Positions 7,331 through 11,584 of a DNA stretch of 11,584 nt are shown piece by piece. Below the pieces are notes generated by a model. That model was not told where the DNA came from. It did no database searches and saw only the letters and a program-made list of their open reading frames with translations. The position numbers and the translations under genes were made by a program. How positions within the stretch are numbered: the first letter of the stretch is position 1; each line of letters opens with the position of its first letter. The stretch lies in assembly GCA_036400075.1 (NCBI GenBank), contig DASWLV010000267.1, positions 1-11,584 of the forward strand, read 5' to 3'. Source of the DNA: JALZCH01 sp036400075 (GTDB taxonomy: Bacteria > Acidobacteriota > Blastocatellia > Pyrinomonadales > Pyrinomonadaceae).

Positions 7331-7584
7331 AAAAAAACAGAATGACTAACAATTATTTTCTAATCATTATTAAACACTGCCGTTCGATTCCGTCAATGTT
7401 TCGGAGCAAAAATTACAAAACAAAAACTTAAAGAAAAAATCAAATTGAAAATTCAACGGAATCGCTGAAATTTAATCTGTTTAATTGCCTGTGATTTTGT
7501 TCACCCGTTTGATTCTTTTCGCGGTTGGAACAGGCTCGCTTCTTTCCGCGTAATCTTTGATAATTTCGATTGAGGCGAAATCAA
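7331..7584. other. AT-rich divergent intergenic region
   Basis: This 254-bp gap separates the minus-strand FHA gene from the plus-strand P-loop kinase gene. It is markedly more AT-rich than the flanking genes, with several A- and T-tracts (7331-7337, 7416-7440). It holds the FHA promoter candidate and the 9-bp inverted repeat, and presumably the promoter of the plus-strand gene. For that gene only a GATAAT at 7559-7564 is seen, too close to the Shine-Dalgarno to be convincing. No small ORF with a credible ribosome site or RNA gene was recognised. Confidence 0.5.
7369..7396 (-). promoter_or_regulatory. Candidate sigma-70-type promoter of the FHA gene
   Basis: On the minus strand TTGACG (7391-7396, 5/6 to TTGACA) is followed after 16 bp by TTTAAT (7369-7374, 5/6 to TATAAT). 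The predicted start would be near 7362, giving a leader of about 30 nt before the ATG at 7330. A 9-bp inverted repeat (CGATTCCGT 7385-7393 and ACGGAATCG 7456-7464) has its inner-strand arm over the -35 box, so an operator is conceivable. The elements are visible; activity is untested. Confidence 0.45.
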
Positions 7585-8136
7585 ATGGTTTTCAAAGTTA
7601 TTTTAATTGGTCCTATTCGCGCGGGAAAAACCACCATTGGGCGGTTGCTCGCCGAGCGACTGAATCTGCCGCAACGCTCTCTGGACATAGTTTTTGATTC
7701 TTATTTGGACGGAATCGGTTATGACCGAAAACACGCCGCTGAACTTAAAAAGATAGGTTTTTATGAGTTGACGAAATACTGGAAGCCGTTTGAGCCTTAC
7801 GGCGTCGAGCAAATTGTTGCAGAACCGGAAGCTGCGGTGATTGACTTGGGCGGCGGGCATTCCATTTACGATGACCCGGAATTATTCGCTCGCGTGAAAA
7901 AAGCGTTGTCGCCGTTTCCGAATGTAATTCTGATTATGCCTTCCCCTGATTTGGAAGAATCAATTGCAATTTTGAACCAAAGAACCGGAGGTTATGTTAG
8001 CAACGGTTTTGATTTTCATGAAAATTTCGTTAGAAGTCGCTGTAATTACGAGCTTGCCAGACATACGGTTTATACGAAAGGTAAAACGCCGGAAGAAACG
8101 TGCGAAGAAATCGAGAGGTTGCTTATTTATAGTTAA
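7585..8136 (+). CDS. Shikimate-kinase-fold P-loop kinase of unknown substrate
   Basis: This is the only plus-strand gene in the window. The 183-residue form starts at the ATG at 7585, backed by a GAGG Shine-Dalgarno (7572-7575) with 9-nt spacing; an upstream TTG at 7570 overlaps that site and is less likely. The Walker A motif GPIRAGKT spans 9-16, followed by TIGRLLAERLNL, typical of shikimate kinases (about 165-190 residues). Further matches are Asp34 (SLDIVFD), the LGGGHS loop (88-93), a lid-type NQR (131-133) and R152 before NYELA, like the substrate-binding Arg of RNPLYEEIA. The Arg of the GFR motif that binds the shikimate carboxylate is Tyr here (GFYEL, 58-62). So it is an ATP-dependent small-molecule kinase of the AroK superfamily, but shikimate may not be the substrate. 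It is divergent from the FHA gene and convergent with the propeller kinase gene. Confidence 0.82.
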   Translation: MVFKVILIGPIRAGKTTIGRLLAERLNLPQRSLDIVFDSYLDGIGYDRKHAAELKKIGFYELTKYWKPFEPYGVEQIVAEPEAAVIDLGGGHSIYDDPELFARVKKALSPFPNVILIMPSPDLEESIAILNQRTGGYVSNGFDFHENFVRSRCNYELARHTVYTKGKTPEETCEEIERLLIYS

Positions 8137-8154
8137 TCGTATCGAACAAATCAT

Positions 8155-8190
8155 TGAGCGGGACACAGATTATGAGCGGGACACAGATTA
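8155..8190. repeat. Exact tandem duplication of an 18-bp unit
   Basis: Two identical copies of TGAGCGGGACACAGATTA abut each other (8155-8172 and 8173-8190). They fill most of the 62-bp gap between the stops of two convergent genes (8136 and 8199). The GGGACACAGATTA core resembles short intergenic repeats seen in many bacterial genomes, from memory. It shows no hairpin and no terminator features. Its function is unknown. Confidence 0.9.
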
Positions 8191-8198
8191 AATGAGTG

Positions 8199-11009
8199 TT
8201 ACTTAACGAGGGCGGCGTCTCGAATCAAAACCAAATCATTATTGACGATACCGCGCGATATGAACAGGCGTTTTCCGTCGCGCGACCAGGCGTAGTTGAA
8301 GATTCTACCGGATTTGAAATCGGTAATCGGCTGCGGCTTTGAACCGTCGAGCGGCAGACGCCACAAATTCGGGATGCCTTCGACGCTCAAATACGTCAGA
8401 GATTTGCCGTCGGGCGACCAACCGAAGCTGCTGATTAAGTTGTAATCGAATTCGCGCTCGGTGTTTCCGACACGCTCGCCGTCAAACGCGGCGACGCACA
8501 GAGATTTTTTAAAGGTCGTCATATCGAACGTGATAAAAGCAAGGCGTTTTCCGTCCGGCGATAAACGCGGATACATAACTGCCATTTTCTCATCGGTCCA
8601 AATCTGCGTCGGCGTTCCGCCTTCTATCGAGACCTTCATCAAGGCGGGATTTCCGTTTTGTTTCAAATCGCGCTGAAAGATGACCGTGTTTCCGTCGGGC
8701 GTGATTTGCGGATCGAAATCGCCGATGTTCGGGTTTTCTTCGGTCAGCGGAACGGCGCGGTTTCCATCAATGTCCATTCGCCAGATTCGCATACCTCCCG
8801 AACGATTCGAGGAGAAAATGACGGATCGTCCGTCCGGCGAAATTACGGGATACCCGTTGAATTTGGCTTCGTTGGTTAATCGCGCGGCGTTTTTGTCATC
8901 CGCGCCGATTGTCCAAAGGTTGACTGTTTTGTCGTCGTGGCGCGTAAAAAGCAGTTTTCCGCCGCCGATTTCAGCCAGTCCCGCTTCGCCGTCCGCGCCG
9001 CGATTTTCCGAAGAAATCTGCACGAGTTCTTTCGTTTGCGGCGCGAAAGACCAGAGGTTTGAAACCACGTCGTTTTTGATTGTAATCAGCGACGCGGAAT
9101 CAGCCGAAAGACCGAGCCGGAAATAATTATTCAAATCGTTGGTGACCGGATGAATCTCGCCGTTCGGATAACCGAAACGCCAGATTTGCGTCGCGCCTTC
9201 TTCGCTGTTTTTGGCGGTCAGCAAAATCGCCGAGCCGTCTTTAATCCAGGCGTAATCAACAATGTGTTTCCACTTTTTCGGATTAAAAACATTAAATTTT
9301 CCGTCGGCGACCGCAATTTCGGCAAGCTGCGTTCCCTCCGCCTCGCCGCCTTCGACTTTGCCGCCCGCCACCAGAATTTTCGAGCCGTCGGGCGACCATT
9401 GCGGATTAACTTTGAGAAAGAAATTAAATTCGGAATCCTTAGAACCGGCGAGCGGCTGGACGTTTGAACCGTCCGAATTGGCGGTAAACACCAGATCGTT
9501 GGTGTCTTTGGGAACGTGGCGGATAAACGCCATACGTTTACCATCGGGCGAAAACGAAACGCCCGTGTCAACGTCTTCAATCAACTTTTTCGGTGTTCCG
9601 CCCAGAGTCGGCACTTGATAAAGCGTGCCGAGGCTGTTGTCTCCGGTCAATTGAACGTAATAAATGTAATTTCCGTCGGGCGTGAAAGTGATTCCGCGAT
9701 ACATATACGGGTTCGGCTGCCCGATTGTCACTATGCTGTCGGTCGCCACTTGCCGCACGACCAGACTACGGCTGCCGACATCGCCGCTCAGATAAGCAAT
9801 GTATTTACCGTCGGGCGAGATGGTCGGCATAATTGCTTTGCCGTCAGTCGAAATGCGCGAAAACTGCGTTTTTTCAAACGCGGGAGCTTTCGCCGCCAAA
9901 GGCTCGACTTTCATCCAGCGGTAAAATCCGAAGCTGATTGCCGAGAGCAAAGCGATAATTCCGATTGAAGCAACGACGCTTTGCCATTTGTGCGTTTTAA
10001 CCTGCCCGACAAGATATTCGGCGCTTGAAGCGTTCGGAGCAATTGAAACCTGCGTCGGATGATTCGCGCTCGAAGTTTGATGAATGCGATTCGGCGCGCT
10101 CGAATTGTCTATGAAATATGCAGGTAAAGGCTGCGTTTTATTTTCGGCGCTGATCTCGTGTTCGATTTCGTAAAGCAGATTTTTTAAATCAAGCGCGAAA
10201 TCTTTGATGTTTTGATAACGCTCTTCGGGTTCTTTTCTGAGAGCTTTGCGAACGATTCGCTGCAATTCGGCGGGCGCGTTCGGAACCCATTGCGCGAGCG
10301 GTTCGGGTTCCTTGTAAATCACGGCGGCGAGCGTGTCGCTCGCAGTTTCGCCGTTAAACGGCTGTCGTCCGGTCAGCATTTCGTACAACACGACGCCGAG
10401 ACTCCAAACATCGGTTCGCTCGTCAACGCCAAGCCCGCGCGCCTGTTCCGGCGACATATAACGCACGCTGCCGACGACAACGCCGGGCGTCGTCTGTGCA
10501 AATTCGTCGGTTCTTTGCGAGCCGTCAATGTTACGCAGTACGGGTTTGGCAAGCCCGAAATCGAGAATTTTCACGATTTGATCCTGCCGGATCATAATGT
10601 TTTCCGGTTTAATGTCGCGGTGAACGATTCCGGCAGCGTGCGCGGCGCCAAGAGCGTTGGCGACTTGTTCGGCGACTTTTAGCGATCTCGCAATGGAAAG
10701 CGGCTGGCGTTTCAGATATTCGCGCAAAGTCTCGCCTTCGATAAATTCGGTGGCGAGAAATGTCCCGTTGTCCGTTTCGCCGATTTCGTAAATCGTAATG
10801 ATGTTCGGATGATTCAAAGCCGAAGCCGCCTTTGCTTCCTGCCGGAAACGGCTGCGCCGAGCTTCGTCGAGAGAAAATTCGCCGGATAAAATCTTGAGCG
10901 CGATTAAACGGTCGAGCTGCTCGTCGTGCGCCAGATAAACTTCGCCCATACCGCCTGCGGCGATTTTTTTGCGAATTTCATAACGTCCGATTTTTTTTCC
11001 GACCAACAT
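8199..11009 (-). CDS. Membrane-anchored Ser/Thr kinase with TolB/PD40-type propeller ectodomain
   Basis: The protein has 936 residues from the ATG at 11007-11009, where the N-terminus (MLVGKKIGRYEI) matches related kinases. A GTG at 11043-11045 would add 12 residues; neither has a clear Shine-Dalgarno. The kinase domain (about 9-285) is canonical: GGMGEV Gly-loop (about 19-24), Lys39 in IALK, Glu58, HRDIKPEN (130-137), DFG (150-152), YMSPEQ (184-189) and DERTDVWSLG. A Ser/Asn-rich juxtamembrane stretch leads to one membrane segment (about 342-364). The remaining 570 residues contain about twelve SPDG-like motifs spaced 44-52 residues apart, the mark of TolB/WD40-like blades, probably two six-bladed propellers outside the membrane. 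This kinase-plus-PD40 design is common in Acidobacteriota and is thought to sense extracytoplasmic signals. The gene stands between sucC and the plus-strand kinase-fold gene. Confidence 0.93.
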   Translation of the reverse strand: MLVGKKIGRYEIRKKIAAGGMGEVYLAHDEQLDRLIALKILSGEFSLDEARRSRFRQEAKAASALNHPNIITIYEIGETDNGTFLATEFIEGETLREYLKRQPLSIARSLKVAEQVANALGAAHAAGIVHRDIKPENIMIRQDQIVKILDFGLAKPVLRNIDGSQRTDEFAQTTPGVVVGSVRYMSPEQARGLGVDERTDVWSLGVVLYEMLTGRQPFNGETASDTLAAVIYKEPEPLAQWVPNAPAELQRIVRKALRKEPEERYQNIKDFALDLKNLLYEIEHEISAENKTQPLPAYFIDNSSAPNRIHQTSSANHPTQVSIAPNASSAEYLVGQVKTHKWQSVVASIGIIALLSAISFGFYRWMKVEPLAAKAPAFEKTQFSRISTDGKAIMPTISPDGKYIAYLSGDVGSRSLVVRQVATDSIVTIGQPNPYMYRGITFTPDGNYIYYVQLTGDNSLGTLYQVPTLGGTPKKLIEDVDTGVSFSPDGKRMAFIRHVPKDTNDLVFTANSDGSNVQPLAGSKDSEFNFFLKVNPQWSPDGSKILVAGGKVEGGEAEGTQLAEIAVADGKFNVFNPKKWKHIVDYAWIKDGSAILLTAKNSEEGATQIWRFGYPNGEIHPVTNDLNNYFRLGLSADSASLITIKNDVVSNLWSFAPQTKELVQISSENRGADGEAGLAEIGGGKLLFTRHDDKTVNLWTIGADDKNAARLTNEAKFNGYPVISPDGRSVIFSSNRSGGMRIWRMDIDGNRAVPLTEENPNIGDFDPQITPDGNTVIFQRDLKQNGNPALMKVSIEGGTPTQIWTDEKMAVMYPRLSPDGKRLAFITFDMTTFKKSLCVAAFDGERVGNTEREFDYNLISSFGWSPDGKSLTYLSVEGIPNLWRLPLDGSKPQPITDFKSGRIFNYAWSRDGKRLFISRGIVNNDLVLIRDAALVK

Positions 11010-11093
11010 TGCTCGAAGACTTTCGTTCTCTGATGAAAAGAACACCGCGCGGTTACGATTTGTGACATCAATCTGCGTCCCGAATCGAACAAA

Positions 11094-11099
11094 ATTATA
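11094..11099 (-). promoter_or_regulatory. Candidate -10 box for the propeller kinase
   Basis: An exact TATAAT occurs on the minus strand 85 bp before the ATG at 11009 (49 bp before the GTG at 11045). No good -35 hexamer is found 15-19 bp upstream. As sucC ends in a strong terminator at 11180-11215, the kinase gene needs its own promoter, and this is the best element seen in the gap. Confidence 0.35.
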
Positions 11100-11179
11100 A
11101 ACGCATTAAAGCTCAATTGGTTTCACAAAGACTGTTAAAGTTTTGTAAAAGGTTTGAAAGATTAAAGAGAAACTATTGA

Positions 11180-11215
11180 AAAAGCGGGCGATAAACTAAT
11201 TCATCGCCCGCTTTT
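11180..11215 (-). terminator. Intrinsic terminator downstream of sucC
   Basis: A perfect 13-bp stem (11180-11192 with 11203-11215, core GCGGGCGAT/ATCGCCCGC) closes a 10-nt loop. The stem ends in A-T pairs, so the minus-strand transcript carries a run of U after it, as a Rho-independent terminator requires. It begins 22 bp past the sucC stop. It marks the end of the sucC transcript and separates it from the kinase gene. Confidence 0.88.
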
Positions 11216-11237
11216 GGTAAAAAATTATTTTGTCTGA

Positions 11238-11584
11238 CTAAATCGCGTTCGCCGCCGCGACGACTTTTTGTGCAGCGTCAGCCATTCCTTTGGCGACGAT
11301 AAAATTCATTCCCGATTCGGCAATTACGCGATTCCCTTCTTCGACGTTGGTGCCTTCGAGACGAACGACGACCGGAACTTTGACGCCGAGATTTCGCCCG
11401 GCTTCGACAACGCCGCGAGCGACCATATCGGTTCGCACAATTCCGCCGAAAATATTGACCAGAACGGCTTTGACGTTTTCATCCGCAATCAGAATGCGGA
11501 ACGACTGTTCGACTCTCTCCTGCGATGCGCCGCCGCCGACATCGAGAATGTTTGCCGGTTCTCCGCCCGCGATTTTTATAATAT
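11238..11584 (-). CDS. sucC: Succinyl-CoA synthetase subunit beta, C-terminal fragment
   Basis: This is the 3' end of a minus-strand gene that runs off the right edge: about 115 codons, ending in TAG at 11238-11240. Reading in frame back to the edge gives KIAGGEPANILDVGGGASQE, then VKAVLVNIFGGIVRTDM and VPVVVRLEGTNVEEG. These are the conserved C-terminal CoA-ligase segments of SucC: the GGxPANFLDVGGGA, NIFGGI and VRLEGTN motifs. The ATP-grasp half lies outside the window. A start at the Met at 11438 would truncate this domain, so the ORF is part of the longer gene. SucC pairs with SucD to make the ADP- or GDP-forming succinate-CoA ligase. sucD is normally next to it, but here the gene is followed by a terminator and an 8.5-kb block of signalling genes. 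Confidence 0.95.
   Translation of the reverse strand, partial: IIKIAGGEPANILDVGGGASQERVEQSFRILIADENVKAVLVNIFGGIVRTDMVARGVVEAGRNLGVKVPVVVRLEGTNVEEGNRVIAESGMNFIVAKGMADAAQKVVAAANAI

Noticed and set aside
7559..7564. GATAAT as the promoter -10 of the plus-strand kinase-fold gene
   Set aside because: Transcription would start at or inside the GAGG ribosome site (7572-7575), and no -35 hexamer fits upstream.
7585..8136. Straight annotation as shikimate kinase AroK
   Set aside because: The fold matches, but the substrate-binding Arg of the GFR motif is replaced by Tyr and there is no aromatic-pathway context, so the specific name is not supported.
9516..9968. 150-codon open frame on the plus strand inside the propeller kinase gene
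   Set aside because: It is antisense to well-formed PD40 repeats, has no credible ribosome site and shows no recognisable domain; antisense frames are common in GC-rich third-position coding DNA.
11238..11438. Separate 66-residue protein starting at the internal Met at 11438
   Set aside because: The frame stays open to the window edge and the residues before this Met are conserved SucC sequence, so it is the 3' part of sucC.

Overview
The window looks like chromosomal DNA from an Acidobacteriota member, most likely class Blastocatellia. This is inferred from gene content, not from a marker gene. The clues are two large membrane-anchored Ser/Thr kinases (one with a TolB-like beta-propeller ectodomain, one with TPRs), a zinc-ribbon/DUF4190 protein, a bacterial complex I gene, and moderate GC (about half, by eye). 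All genes but one lie on the minus strand. No tRNA, rRNA, CRISPR array, transposase or phage gene is visible.

Layout in minus-strand transcription order (right to left): the 3' part of sucC (succinyl-CoA synthetase beta) ends at 11238 and is followed by a near-ideal intrinsic terminator (11180-11215). Next is a kinase with about twelve TolB/PD40-type propeller motifs (8199-11009). A lone plus-strand gene for a shikimate-kinase-fold P-loop protein (7585-8136) converges on that kinase gene, with an exact 18-bp tandem duplication between the two stops. Divergent from it runs an FhaA-type FHA protein (6473-7330), then an exported S41-family peptidase (4958-6418), then a kinase with a coiled coil, one membrane segment and six TPRs (2908-4818). 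After a 213-bp gap comes a metabolic run: sucD (TTG start), a hotdog thioesterase (GTG start), ndk, a zinc-ribbon/DUF4190 membrane protein, and the first 46 codons of nuoI at the left edge.

The main architectural point is that sucC and sucD, usually adjacent and co-transcribed, are about 8.5 kb apart here. The intervening block holds phospho-signalling genes: two Ser/Thr kinases, a phosphothreonine-reading FHA protein and a secreted protease. A plausible but untested reading is that the kinases sense periplasmic or membrane conditions and the FHA protein reads their phosphorylation marks. The flanking housekeeping genes (sucC, sucD, ndk, nuoI) serve the TCA cycle, nucleotide balance and respiration. 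Other points of note are a perfect hairpin built from heptad repeats between ndk and the DUF4190 gene, a roughly 26-residue insertion in the catalytic domain of the TPR kinase, and loss of the shikimate-binding Arg in the shikimate-kinase-like protein.
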